Positions 45,353-56,329 of a stretch of 64,000 nt of DNA are shown piece by piece. The stretch is taken from assembly GCA_023627715.1 (NCBI GenBank), contig JAMAHW010000083.1, positions 62,001 through 126,000 on the forward strand, written 5' to 3'. The DNA is from Periconia sp. R9002. Lineage: Eukaryota; Ascomycota; Dothideomycetes; Pleosporales; Periconiaceae. The position numbers were made by a program, and so were the translations under genes. Below the pieces are notes generated by a model. That model searched no databases and had not been told where the DNA came from. It saw only the letters and a program-made list of their open reading frames with translations. Within the stretch, counting starts at the first letter, position 1, and every line of letters begins with the position of its first letter.

Positions 45353-45744
45353 CTTGGTAGTAGATTTATGTATATCGAAGTAGATTTGAATGTACTTGAC
45401 CAGCTTTCTTCTCACTACACGCCGCGATGATCTGTCGCATCATCTCTCTCGTAGATGGACGTGGTGAAGAGTACGTATGGAGGCTTCATGAGGTAACCGA
45501 TCACAAAAAAGGCCTATGCGACAAATCAATCAATGATGACTTAGATGCAGGAGAGGTCCCTGGTGAACGACCGTACACACATCATCGATCCATGGATGTA
45601 ACTGAATGGTAACGTGATCAAGCGGCGCGGTCGCCTGGTGAGTCATTTCTTGGCATAAGTTCCCGACTACCTCTCCGGCTGCCGCTCGTAGCTTACTTTC
45701 ATTTTACAACCACAGCTCCAGATCATATTTATTGGCAATGAACC
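45353..45744. other. short intergenic region
   Basis: 392 bp. It contains a 61-codon open frame without a motif, which I do not call. It would hold the promoter of the ankyrin gene. Confidence 0.45.
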
Positions 45745-46815
45745 ATGATACGCTACATTAATTGGGACGCAGCCTTCTTCGACGGCTTGCTCGAGGGCTA
45801 CCCTTTGCATCTAGCAGCGAGTCATGGTGATGTTCTCGAAATCCACAGACTCTTGGACGCAGGCTACAATATCGACAAGCTTCACCTTCCCAATTATCAG
45901 CAAGGATTTGGCTCTGCCCTACATATCGCCGTATGGTGTGACCAGACTGCCGCGTTTTCAACGCTCCTGGAGCGCGGCGCCAACATGGACATTCTGGATG
46001 AAGGAACTCCGGATGAAAGAAAAATCGAAGACACTCCTATGCGCCTGGCGGTGCGACTTGGCCGCCGTGACATGGTTAGGACGTTGTGGAGTTCGGGCGC
46101 GCAAAGGTATATGTACGCGAAAACATCACAACTTTCTGACCGGGTTTCCCTGTTGGAGATCGCCGCGAAGGAAGGATATCCAGACATAGTAGGCGACATG
46201 TTGTCTTGGAAGTCGGATTGGACTTACGACCAGAGGCTTGGTGCGTTGAGAGCGGCATGTCGTGCGTATGACATCGACGCCGATGGCGATGCTACAAGAC
46301 TCTTACTCAATGATTGGCAATACGACCCAGAAGATATAGAAGAAGTCGCCTGTGATACAATACTAGGGTCAATCCCCGAGCTTGACTGGACTTATTCAGA
46401 GATAGAGAGGCATGCGATACAAAGGCAAGGGGGACGAAGTCAAGCTAAGGTCATTGCACTGCTTCTCGATGAGCACCGCAATCTAGTCTTGGACGATCCT
46501 GAGTCTCACCAATCCCTTCTCAACCTTCTGCTTCCGGGTGCCGCAGCTGATGAGTTCCGGATATACAGTCTGAGACTTTTGCTTCGAAGTGGAGCAGATC
46601 CAAATGCCCCAATCACGAAAAATATTTGGATTCCGCTGCGGTATCCGCTGCAGTTGACGCTATCACTCTCTCCACGGGAGTATGGTAGAACCCAAATTTT
46701 TAACAGCGAACGTTTACAGGTCATGTTGGACTATGGGGCCAGAACAGATATTCTGGATCGGAAGGAAAAAATGATACTCGAAGATTGGAGGAATGAGAAT
46801 AGTATTGAGTTGTGA
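45745..46815 (+). CDS. ankyrin-repeat protein
   Basis: An intronless protein of 356 residues. Ankyrin repeats are readable at YPLHLAASHGDVLEIHRLLD (about 19-38), GSALHIAVW ... LLERGANMD, DTPMRLAVRLGRRDMVRTLW and SLLEIAAKEGYPDIVGDML, with two weaker C-terminal ones ending LLLRSGADPN and VMLDYGARTD. No catalytic domain is attached. Ankyrin arrays bind other proteins, so this could be an adaptor. It runs in the same direction as the CHAT-paired orphan gene, 392 bp behind it, which makes a functional link possible but unproven. Confidence 0.85.
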   Translation: MIRYINWDAAFFDGLLEGYPLHLAASHGDVLEIHRLLDAGYNIDKLHLPNYQQGFGSALHIAVWCDQTAAFSTLLERGANMDILDEGTPDERKIEDTPMRLAVRLGRRDMVRTLWSSGAQRYMYAKTSQLSDRVSLLEIAAKEGYPDIVGDMLSWKSDWTYDQRLGALRAACRAYDIDADGDATRLLLNDWQYDPEDIEEVACDTILGSIPELDWTYSEIERHAIQRQGGRSQAKVIALLLDEHRNLVLDDPESHQSLLNLLLPGAAADEFRIYSLRLLLRSGADPNAPITKNIWIPLRYPLQLTLSLSPREYGRTQIFNSERLQVMLDYGARTDILDRKEKMILEDWRNENSIEL

Positions 46816-47439
46816 TTGATGGCGAAGTTTAATGAGAACGACCCAGGTGACTAGTATGAACATTTCTGCGTAGGCATGTGAGGTAATATATGTAATGAGC
46901 AAATCGAATGAATTTTCTCCTTATTATCCCATACAGTCATTGCCAGTCTTGACTTGAGCTGGTGCATTGTACATATGGGGTTCGGATCGTAACTCCTTAC
47001 ATGGTCGTATCTCCTTTTGGCAAAAAGCTGCGCATGACCTTCCGCGCCAGTTAATCGAACGGAATCCAAGCTGAATTTTCATCTTCCCATTTTCATCTTG
47101 CTCTTTATCTCGAGCATCCTCGCTGGGCCCGTCTATCATATCCCTCTGACAAAGTCGCATGAGATTCAGAATTACTGTGCTTTCCGTGTTGAGCTATTAT
47201 AGAAATAAAATGATTCATTTTACAATCATTGAACAAAAACTTTAAAGTAGGTATTCCGACGATTTTGTTCAAATTCCCACTTTCTTTGATACAGAAAGTC
47301 GGCAGCCAAGCTAAACATCTGGGTGCTACTATTCGTGATTCTAAGAAAGTGTCTCCAAATCTCCTGTTGCCCCAATAAAAGAATTTTGCGATGTTGTTAT
47401 TGGGATTCTGGTTTCTAAAGCCACATATTGTTAACACCG
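46816..47439. other. convergent intergenic region
   Basis: Lies between the ankyrin gene and the convergent MDR reductase. No gene is recognised; minus-strand open frames here lack motifs. Confidence 0.45.
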
Positions 47440-48546
47440 CTAAGGGAATATGCACACCGAAGAATCCCATCCAGCATTGTTAGAGGCGTGCTCAAATGCC
47501 TCCTCCCATTCCCCAAACTTGAAGGTTTTGATGTCTCGAAGGCCCCCCTCCTTGCCAAGTTTGAGAACTCCTGTCTCTATCATTTTGATGAGCTCGAGTA
47601 TCTGCACCCGACTGTACATCCAAGTCCCTCTTAATGTTAGATTCTTCCTCATCACCTCTCGCAGTGGGATAGGATAATCTTCCATGATACCCCCCATCAC
47701 ACCCATCCTTCCCCCTCGACGAAGGGCAAGTACGCAACTTTTAATATGGGTAGACTTGGCAGCCTGCGGGGGCGATATTTCAAGAACAGCATCAATAGGG
47801 CGGCCTTCAGCAGCGGCTAGGAGTGCTGCCACATCTTGCTCCACACTGTCGGTAATCCGCACCGTTCGCACCCGTGAGAAAGTCGATTCGAGTTTGGCCA
47901 GGCTTTCCGGGTTTCGACCCATCGCAATGACTGTCGCACCCATGGCAACGCTACATGCTATCGCGCCACCACCAAAGGAGCCTGTTGCTGGAGCTATGAT
48001 GATCGTCTCGCCAGCCTGTAGATTAATATCCCGTAGCCCGCCTACGGAAAGATACTTCATCATTGTCGCCAATTCCTCGATCCCGTAACCAAGTTTTGCT
48101 ATTCGTGATTCGTTTATAGCGAAAACGTTTTCCATCGGAACGAGCATGTAGGATGCGTACGCACCATCGCGCCACACCTCTTCCATCAGCTTTTTGCTCC
48201 CGACGGTTGCAGCGGCAGCAAGTCCCTGCAAAATGATGTCGTCTGGACTATCGCGGGAGTGGATTGTTCCATCGACGTAAACGAGCTGGTCGACGCAAAG
48301 CGAAGTGGAGTCTGGGCCAAGTGACGCGACCCGCCCAATGCAGCTTGTCCCGGGGACGAGAGGTGCAACATAGGGGTATTTTCGAGTGCCGTTGTACACT
48401 TCACGGGCGTAGGATAGAACTGGCGCTGCCAGGACTTTGATGAGGGCACTGCCGGGAACCACCTCTGGGATAGGAATTGTTTTCAACTGGAGAGGTTCGG
48501 CATAGATTTCTTGCACCAAAGCAATCTGAGTAGTAGGAAGTGACAT
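47440..48546 (-). CDS. zinc-less MDR-family NAD(P)H oxidoreductase
   Basis: An intronless protein of 368 residues. It is a medium-chain dehydrogenase/reductase of the quinone-reductase/enoyl-reductase side of the family. The N-terminal GroES-like domain (about 1-125) has LVPGTSCIGRVASLG, but the zinc-binding Cys/His set of alcohol dehydrogenases is absent. The Rossmann domain has IIIAPATGSFGGGAI, a variant of the GxGxxG cofactor loop, followed by VAMGATVIAMGRNPESL with the residues that select NADP(H). MGVMGGIMEDYPIP and KNLTLRGTWMY are typical of fungal isoforms. It likely reduces an activated double bond or quinone; the substrate is unknown. The start is the ATG at 48546. Confidence 0.9.
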   Translation of the reverse strand: MSLPTTQIALVQEIYAEPLQLKTIPIPEVVPGSALIKVLAAPVLSYAREVYNGTRKYPYVAPLVPGTSCIGRVASLGPDSTSLCVDQLVYVDGTIHSRDSPDDIILQGLAAAATVGSKKLMEEVWRDGAYASYMLVPMENVFAINESRIAKLGYGIEELATMMKYLSVGGLRDINLQAGETIIIAPATGSFGGGAIACSVAMGATVIAMGRNPESLAKLESTFSRVRTVRITDSVEQDVAALLAAAEGRPIDAVLEISPPQAAKSTHIKSCVLALRRGGRMGVMGGIMEDYPIPLREVMRKNLTLRGTWMYSRVQILELIKMIETGVLKLGKEGGLRDIKTFKFGEWEEAFEHASNNAGWDSSVCIFP

Positions 48547-50039
48547 TTTGATAAATGCGTTAAGAATAACCGAGTATACAAATTTGTTAGGATAAAAAAG
48601 GTTGTCTTAGATATTATAGTGACAGCAAGTTATTGGCTGAGGTGATCTCTGATAGTTACTCGCTTCAGTCCGCTTAGGATAGTAATCATCGCAGCTACAC
48701 CCGGGGAAACAACTCCCCGCTGCTGCTCGGGTCTACATCGTCACAATAAACTTGTAAATACACAACCCAAAATCCTATTGGTGATGACTTCGTATTTGGC
48801 ATTCAGGAGAGAACCCAAAGCGTCCAATCAACATATTTCCGTTAAAGCCGAAACCTGGCCGAGTTCAAACTATGTGTAGAACGACAGTCGGTCATAAACA
48901 CGGGGATAACAATCCATATGGTGCTGCCTATTAAATACCCGAGAAAATAAATTTCGCCAGTAGGACTAATATTGATCCGCATAACTAAACGCAAATGTGC
49001 TTGGTACGCCATCGTGAAGAATAATACAATACATTAAAATGTGTAGCACAACCTAAGCCTGAAATTTTTCATTGCTAATCTCTATGTAAAGACTTGCTCT
49101 AATAGACTTCTTACAATGTGTTGCCTCATATTAGCACTAAGTCTATAACTTAAAGCAATAACATATGTCGCAAAAAAATTCGGTAGGCAGTTAAAACTAG
49201 CCATATGAGAAAGTGTATCCTCTTTATTGTAATAAATTAATAAAGGATCGGCACTATGAGCTTTGAAGCCTTTAAGCATCTTAATATAGATAGTATGGTG
49301 TGCAGGAAGCTACGAGACTGCTATGCCTTGGAATTTTGCTGATTTGACCAGTTCAGTAACTGAGCTTGCGCTTGTCTAATACAGCCACTTGACGTACCGG
49401 ATCTCTAAATACGATGCCGGTAATTGTCTACAGTCTATTGTAGGAAGTCAATATTCTATAGCACTCGCAGCCATTAGCCAAAATCAAGCTTTTAAAAACC
49501 TTTCAGATGGGTTTTGCTCAGCAGAGGCGCTTTACTTCAGAGACTTCCGGTAATCCGCACCTAACGACGATTTATAGCAGCCTAGAGAAATGAACAGCCA
49601 CTAGAGACTCTGCATAAGGTCTCAATGTAAGCATATCTATGTAGCGAAATTTTAAGGCCATTTTCTCTGTCACGTTTTTAGACTCAATGATAGATCTAGC
49701 TACTTTTTCAGCTGGCGGACTCTAGTGCTCTGGGCGAGCAAGGCATTGGTCATCTCTAATCAAATTCTTCGAACGGTATAGATTTAAATTTAAGAATCAA
49801 AGTACGGACGTCTTAGTTAAATCAAAGAAATGAATAGAAAAACCATCGGCCCGCCTAAATCTTTGTCATCTTCATTTTTTACTATAATCTTTGTGTTTAG
49901 GTATAAGGAAGCCTATATTAGACATTTAATTGTCTATTAAAAATTCCTTACAAGAACAAGAATACAAGAATAGAAAAACCACAAAAGCACCACACTCAAA
50001 ATAATGCATCAACAAATCAGAACTGCACAACCTTAGCCC
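48547..50039. other. AT-rich gene-free stretch, probably decayed repeats
   Basis: From about 48950 to 50000 the sequence is AT-rich with stops in all frames. Scattered short frames (for example minus strand 49082-49279) may be fragments of a RIP-mutated transposon, but I cannot name a family. Confidence 0.45.
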
Positions 50040-50866
50040 CTACTGCATGATAATGGCCGGGGCCCAACCGCCTTGGACGGTACTTCTATCAACCCACATC
50101 TGGCTAAGCGGAGGGTCGTAAGTGTTGAAGTTGAGAAATATTCTAGGATTAGGTGTCCCATTACTGTCGAGTGCCCCAATCCGGTTAAGCCACCCTTGAA
50201 TGATTTGCCTTACGGTTGGGATCACCCTGCCGTTGGCATCCCTAAGGGCCTCAGCCGGGGTATACTCCCAGAGTGTACGCGAAACGCGCATACCGACGAA
50301 ATTGCCCGGCAAGAGCACACTGCCGGCATCGAGAATTCCTGCGGTCCTAGCCTGCGTGGTGATGGTCCCAAGTAGCACTGCCAGGTTTGGACATAGGTGG
50401 CGTCGATGGCCCCACGGATGGGGGGGAAATGCGACCACACGATATGGTTCTTCGAGGCTAGCGAGATGGCAGAGCAACCGTCCATGCCATTGGTGTATAC
50501 ATAGTCATTCGCCGTCCAGGTGAACGTTTTGACTTCGCCCATGGTGACGGTCTTCATATCGCGCGCCTCGAGCGTCGTAGCCTCTGAGCGATTAGTCAAG
50601 GCAATGGACTCGCTGAAAAAGGCCTCGAAGTCAAAGTCCGAGGCGGGTTCGTCGCGTTTGACCTTGGGAATGCGCCCTTTGCTGATATTTTTGGGATTAG
50701 GCTTGGGGGCCCGTGGATCGGTTTTTATGTAGATTTTGGCCATGGCACAGGTCTTGGTGCCGCTGGCACGGGGGATCACCATCTCGATCTCTCGGATGGC
50801 TTCATCGCGGCGGTTAAGGTTTCTGTGGATGTTTAGTCTTGAGTTGTACATCGGGGACGTTTTCAT
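50040..50866 (-). pseudogene. orphan protein gene broken by a frameshift
   Basis: From the ATG at 50866 one frame reads KIYIKTDPRAPKPNP ... DFDFEAFFSESIALTN and TNGMDGCSAISLASKNHIVW, ending sense near TYVQTW (about 50385). The continuation (LLGTITTQ ... GILDAGSVLLPGN ... EALRDANGRVIPTVRQIIQ) lies in the next frame and ends at 50040. No GT-AG intron fits the join, so a one-base insertion or deletion near 50375-50395 is likely. I recall anonymous fungal proteins with a GCSAxxxAS segment followed by a histidine-containing WxHF motif, but no function. A sequencing error is an alternative to a true lesion. Confidence 0.6.
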
Positions 50867-51233
50867 GTGGGTGTGGCCTAAGTGGAAGGAAACCTACGTG
50901 GTAGATGGGAACACCAGGGCTTCAGAGAGATTGAGCCCCTAGGCAATGACTCCGGCTATGAGAGAAAAACGCACGGTGGTCGGATTTCTTGTATTTCGTG
51001 GACTTGAATGAAGAAGTAAAGTCTTTGGAAGGATCACTTGAGAGATAAATAATCGACTGAAGCAAAATCAACAAATGAAACTGGAGTGAAGGTATAGACG
51101 GAATGACGGAATGTAAGAATAGAGGAATGCATGAATGGAAGAAACTATGCCCTATGCTTATGACAGAAAGAAACAGTTAAGGAACTTATACTTTTCATCC
51201 ACACATAGGTTTCATGTTCACTATATCTAAAGA

Positions 51234-51338
51234 AAATTCTACGGCGTAGTTCTAATCAGGAATGTCGCCGCGTGATTCTATATAAGAATCCCACGGCATA
51301 GAGTTGTACTCAGAATTCCCGTGGCGTGGTAAGCATAA
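51234..51338. repeat. degenerate tandem repeat, four ~26-bp units
   Basis: Four consecutive copies share the core GAAT..C..CGGCGTG. They begin near 51235, 51260, 51286 and 51313 and differ mainly by transitions, as RIP or simple drift would produce. Confidence 0.6.
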
Positions 51339-52059
51339 GACACTGCTGGATTGATCACTCAATCTTCTTCAAATTCCATAGAATCACAATGCAGGGTTGG
51401 CTATGGATCAATGGTTGTGAGTCCGCTCCGCGGTTCTTGTTCACGTTGTTATGCGCAGCTCCGATGCCCTGTCTCGGCTGCTGTAGGTGATAATAGGTTA
51501 ACTATACCTTATCGTCCTTGCAATTAGAAGAACACCGATGCAGGTTGGTTGTCATCAACACGTGGTTTATTTTGTTTTTTTAGTTAAACTTCTAAGGGAT
51601 AAAAGTAGAGAAAGAGGCTGTGGGTCTTTTCCTTGGGAGTCTTCAGGGCTGAGTGTCTCTTCTTCAGTCAGAACCTGAGACAACAGTCATACTGTGCCCA
51701 AAGTATAATGCCGCGCCCGCAAGGCCCCCGACATCTAAGAAACAGACTGATTAAAATGAGTTCTACGATATTTGTACGCATACGGTGTTTTGCACATCTA
51801 CACTATTCTGCACAAATACGCAATTTTGCACAACCCTAGGTATATTAAGAGCTAACCTAAGCGCATTCTTGGCGCTTGGCGAGGGTTTGGCCTATCCGTG
51901 ATTAGCTGCGGACTGGAATCAGAATGGTCTCGGCTTCTTTGTCCTTCGCGCTGAGACCTGCTGAGGCGTTTTCGCGACCGCGTTGCACTGCTGACATCTG
52001 GATTTGATGTTGAAGATGTTGAGCGCAGCCCCGATACAGTCATTTCATCCATTCACATG

Positions 52060-52060
<1 letters not shown>

Positions 52061-52090
<30 letters not shown>
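52061..52090. repeat. 7-bp microsatellite TTCTCTA
   Basis: Three perfect TTCTCTA units (52061-52081) and one imperfect unit, leading into a long pyrimidine-rich tract. Confidence 0.85.
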
Positions 52091-52091
<1 letters not shown>

Positions 52092-52314
52092 GTCATTGTT
52101 TATTCACCATTCTTCATTCACTTTGTCCTGTGTCCATCGGTACTCTTTCCAGCTTCGACATTCCCCCTGCTCCCACCTCGAAGAAAGAAACTACCTTCCA
52201 CCCCTGCAAAAGCTTCATCGGGAAACGCAAATGCCCCTCTCCTCATTCTCGTCCACTCCCTCATCACCAAATTGGGTCGCTCCCCTCTCCGCATAGCCCC
52301 CACCTCCACCGTGA

Positions 52315-53343
52315 AACCCACCACCCAATCTACACCGTGCTCCCTCTCTTACCAGCCTCTCTCCTACCGCCGCAGCCCTAACAAAAGCATCTTACGACCT
52401 AGAGCACCTCTGTCTCTCATCCTCTCCTCCCACCTCACATTCCCTTGCCTCTTCTGCTTCATCCCCAGATGATAGTAGGCAAATCCAAACACTCCTCTCA
52501 GAATGGACACACTTCTCGGACCCGCGGACTGGCAAGATCCAGAGCAAGGCGCTAGCATGGTTCAACGCGTCAAAGGCGCTCGAGTTCGCGGTACGCGCGA
52601 AACGTAGTGAGGTTGTGAGGGTACTGCTAGATGCCGGATTAGCGGTGAATGAGCGGGCTGTGGATGCTGCAGCGGTAATTATGGTAGATGGAGAGAAACA
52701 AGGGATAGGAAGAGATGTAGATGTGGGCAAGACAATGATGGGGTGCATGTTCGAACCCGGAGTAGAGGAGGAAAGGGTGTTTCAGGCTGCACAGTATGTT
52801 TTCCTTCCTTTATTTCGTTTTCCCCTGTAGTGATAATTTGGAGTTTCTTTTTTTTCTGATTTGTGTTTGTTTCTGACTAGATATAATAGATACTTCATCC
52901 ACTCGCCTATGCTCATGTCTCACTTCCTCTCCCTTTACGCAAACTTACATCCATCCACAAATCCATGTGTCCCTTCACCCTCCCTCCTCACCCTATCTGC
53001 CCGACAATCTCCTTTACACCTTTTCAAACTCCTCGTTTCCCATATCCCCAGCGCTACCACTCCTACTCTCTATTTCCCCAAAGACATCCTTCCCCAAACG
53101 ATCGTCGAGCACGGCATGAGCCGGAATCGCATGGAGGTGATTGAGTATCTGCTAGGTGAGTCCGACGTCGATGTTAGGGATGCGTTGTGGGATGCTCCAA
53201 ATGGGCTGGCGGAGTATTTAAAAATGTCTTTAGGGGAAGAGGAAAGGAAAGGGGCGGGAGTAACAGCGTTGCAGGCGGCGAGGGTGTATAGGTTAAGGGA
53301 CGTTGAGAGAGTACTGTTAAGGAAGAGTGGTGGCAAGTTATAG
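52315..53343 (+). CDS. ankyrin-like protein, 5' end unresolved
   Basis: Two exons are clear: an open frame ending at 52793 and 52881..53343, joined across an 87-bp intron (GTATGT ... CTGACTAG). Exon 1 includes DPRTGKIQSKALAWFN and the ankyrin-like ALEFAVRAKRSEVVRVLLDAGLAVN. Exon 2 has EHGMSRNRMEVIEYLLGESDVDVRD and VTALQAARVYRLRDVERVLL, again ankyrin helices. The frame is open only from 52315. The true start must lie further 5', beyond another intron in the pyrimidine-rich tract, or be lost. It is not closely similar to the ankyrin gene at 45745. Confidence 0.6.
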
Positions 53344-54266
53344 TGTTACATTCAATATAGGTGAAGAATATAAAGAAATTTTAGAATACTAAGAATTCTA
53401 ACCAGCCGCTTCAGCCACAGGAAGAAGCTAAGATCGTAAAATATTCAATGGTTCCCCTCTCATTGCGGCCAGCAAAGAGTCTTCCTTTCGTTCAGAGTGG
53501 AGTTCACTATTGCATTGGGTCTTAATCCCGGCAGTGATCGGATCGGAGTGGCGCATCAAGTATTTCAAAAATCCGGGTCAAGAACTAGAATACCATTTGC
53601 CAACGGGGTGACTGCAAACAGCTGATTTCTATATTCGCCGATGTGTACAATAGTATCTATTCCGAGGTGCAACACGGAAGCGGAGGTTACTCAGTCAATA
53701 GACACACGGTTATGGGAGACTACGTGCTGCTTCGAAGCTTGTTGAAGTATACTTCGTCTCGACCCACCTGATTGCGAAGAGAGAAACACTTTCGACACTC
53801 CATCTTGACTGTGCCTTCCACATATTCACTACCAATTTTGAATAAGATCTAGCCATCGTGTACTTGCCCGCCGATAAAACATCGGCTCTATTTTCGGATT
53901 GCGGCGCAACTTTACGGCAGATTTTTCGTTATCAATCAAGATGATGTAATATCGTTCCAGGGGCACCGCCGCAATTGAAGGGCTTAGACATCTCGTGAGG
54001 GAGAATGTTCAGGCTGTGTTGTGACTGGACGTTGGCCGTGGGGTGAGAGAGCATATAACAGCACCGCCGTATGCATGTAAGAGGCAACAAGGGATGGAAG
54101 TCGGGACGTGAAGGTGGGAGCACCAATTAACACAACGCGAATGTTCTTTGTAAGCGTAGTCTTCGCTGCCTAACGCGGGGTTAGCCAAGACCAGAGATGA
54201 GGTCGTCAGTGCTAGCTTGTTACCCCGACTGTTTCTCATGTTTGCCAACAACAGCTACAGCAAGTC
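53344..54266. other. intergenic stretch, no gene seen
   Basis: No recognised frame. It holds the 5' region of the P450 gene. Confidence 0.45.
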
Positions 54267-55980
54267 ATGGAAACATTTCTGATTTTACTAGCCTTTTGTG
54301 GCCTGCTTCTATTCAAAACACTTGTAACGGTCCTGCGACGACTGTATTTCCACCCTTTATCTGCATACCCAGGAACGACGTTAGGCGTCGCGTTCCCAGT
54401 TCTTTACAAGCTATACAGGAACTTCAAGCGACGTGGACAGTACCTCTTTGAGATAGAACGTCTTCATAATCAATATGGTCCGGTAATCCGTTGTGGAGTA
54501 AATGATCTGCACATCAATGATCCGAGCATTTATCTACAAATCACCAAGATCGGGTCCCGATTTCGAAAAGACCCCAATTTCTACGATCGAATATCGTTCC
54601 GCAACACTTCTCTTGGGTTTTTGGATCCGTACCAGCATCGTGCCAGACACTCGGTTTTGACCAATGCTATCTTTTCACCAAATTCAACGCACATCAATCA
54701 CCTGTCAACTCTCGTCGAGCAAAAGACTGCCAAGCTTATCGAGCGGTTCAGCGACAGCGCAAGAGATGGAGCCCCAGTCAATGTTCACAGGGCCATGAAG
54801 GCGCTTTCTATGGACATCATTAGTGAGCTTACCATGGGCCGAAGTTTTGAATGCCTAGTTCACCCCAATTTTAGTAACATCTTTTTGGAAAGGCTACATA
54901 ATATCTTCAAAGATATGACATGGCTACAAAAGATCTTATTCACTATGACAAAAGTTTCTCTTTCCTCTCCACCTTGGATGTTCAGATTCGTCTATCCTCC
55001 AACGATGATCATGATGAAAGAATTGGCAAAGCCTCTGATCAGGGACTACATCAATAACAAGCGAGAGATGCAAGCGAAAAAATCTGATCAAGCTGCAATC
55101 ATCATTGACGCGCTTACCAATCCTTCGGCATCAAAGGATACCAAGGGCCTAGACTTCGAGACACTTTCAGAGGAGATCGTCACACTTCTCCTTGCAGGGG
55201 GAGATACTGTATCTTCGGCACTCATATATGGGGTCTTTCAAATCTGCAACAATCAGCGGATGCACCGAAGATTAGAGAAGGAGCTTCTCGCAGCCTTTCC
55301 ATCGCAGCATTGCATAACCTACGAAGAAGCGCATACCCTTCCATACTTGGTAAGTCGTTTCCTCAAACATTGCATGTATACACGCTCATCAATCACCTAG
55401 ACAGCATGTATAAAAGAGGTTCTGCGTGTGGGAAATCCCCTCCCCGGGCGCTTACCTCGCGTGGTCCCTCCTGAAGGCTTCGATCTCTATGGAAAACATA
55501 TTCCCGGAGGAGTCAGTACACACTTCCTGTCTTCGATCTGCACTAACCCTTGTAGTGTGTTATCAATACGTCTGCATATCTTTTGAATCGGCATCCATCG
55601 ATATGGGACAGGCCGAATGACTTCGACCCAGAAAGGTGGCTCAAAGCAGACTCGGCGCAGTTGGATCCTTATATGGCATCCTTCTATCGGGGTACGCGCC
55701 AATGCCTCGGAAAAGAGTAAGAGTCCTTTGATTTACCCATATCATAGTCACTAACTACAGTAGCCTTGCATGGTGCGAGCTTTATGTTATGTTCGCCAAA
55801 TTGTTCCGAATCTTCCATGTATCTATATACGACACTTCGAGCGCGGATATGGAATGGATTGATGCGGTATTGGTCGTGTAAGTTCCACAGGCTGTGTCTT
55901 ATTACCATTGAAGTTTCTAAGTCGTTAAAAGGTTCAAGGGTAAAAACCTTCAAGCTCTTCTTACAAGGCGAAACGATTGA
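54267..55980 (+). CDS. cytochrome P450, Tri4/CYP58-like group
   Basis: Spliced as join(54267..55349,55401..55511,55556..55716,55761..55877,55932..55980), 506 residues, with four introns of 44-54 bp. An N-terminal membrane anchor (FLILLAFCGLLLFKTLVTVL) is followed by the RLYFHPLSAYPG linker. AGGDTVSSAL is the I-helix oxygen-binding motif and KEVLR the ExxR pair. DFDPERWL carries the PERF-like segment, and FYRGTRQCLG holds the haem-ligating Cys; the last two segments form only after splicing. The terminal exon restores a normal C-terminus (FKGKNLQALLTRRND). It is an ER-bound monooxygenase whose nearest known relatives oxidise terpenoids and polyketides. It lies just upstream of the PKS relic and may have served that pathway. 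Confidence 0.92.
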
Positions 55981-56329
55981 TCGTCCTGCACAAGTATTCG
56001 AGGATTTTACACAGTAGTCTTAAGTATTAGGTCAATGATCCTTTCGAGATCAAACATGATGAGGATTAGCGCTCTTTGCATAGTCTTGTGAAGCACGAGC
56101 GGTGACTATGTTCTGCCAGTGTGCGATTACAATATTAATTCGATAATTGTTCGAGGTACTGTTACGGCTTTGCGTAGTTCGGTATTCCTGTTTGAGGTCC
56201 ATTTGTTCCAAGAAAAGGCGTACAACGGCCGCAACCTGAGCTTGGAAATAGTTGTCAACTATGCCAACCCAGATTCAACAACCCAGGAAAGCTTCGATTG
56301 TGACGACTATCTATAGCTGACATAGTAAG
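55981..56329. other. short gap before the PKS relic
   Basis: 349 bp with one motif-free open frame (56119-56316). It may be further decayed PKS sequence, but nothing recognisable remains. Confidence 0.4.

Larger units (their letters stand above)
50867..52314. other. intergenic region with two repeat tracts
   Basis: No gene is recognised. It contains a degenerate tandem repeat at 51234-51338 and a TTCTCTA microsatellite at 52061-52090. From there the plus strand is strongly pyrimidine-rich until about 52470. Confidence 0.45.

Noticed and set aside
48950..50000. Pogo/Fot1-like transposon remnant
   Set aside because: AT-rich with stops everywhere; I could not read a helix-turn-helix or DDE motif in any frame.
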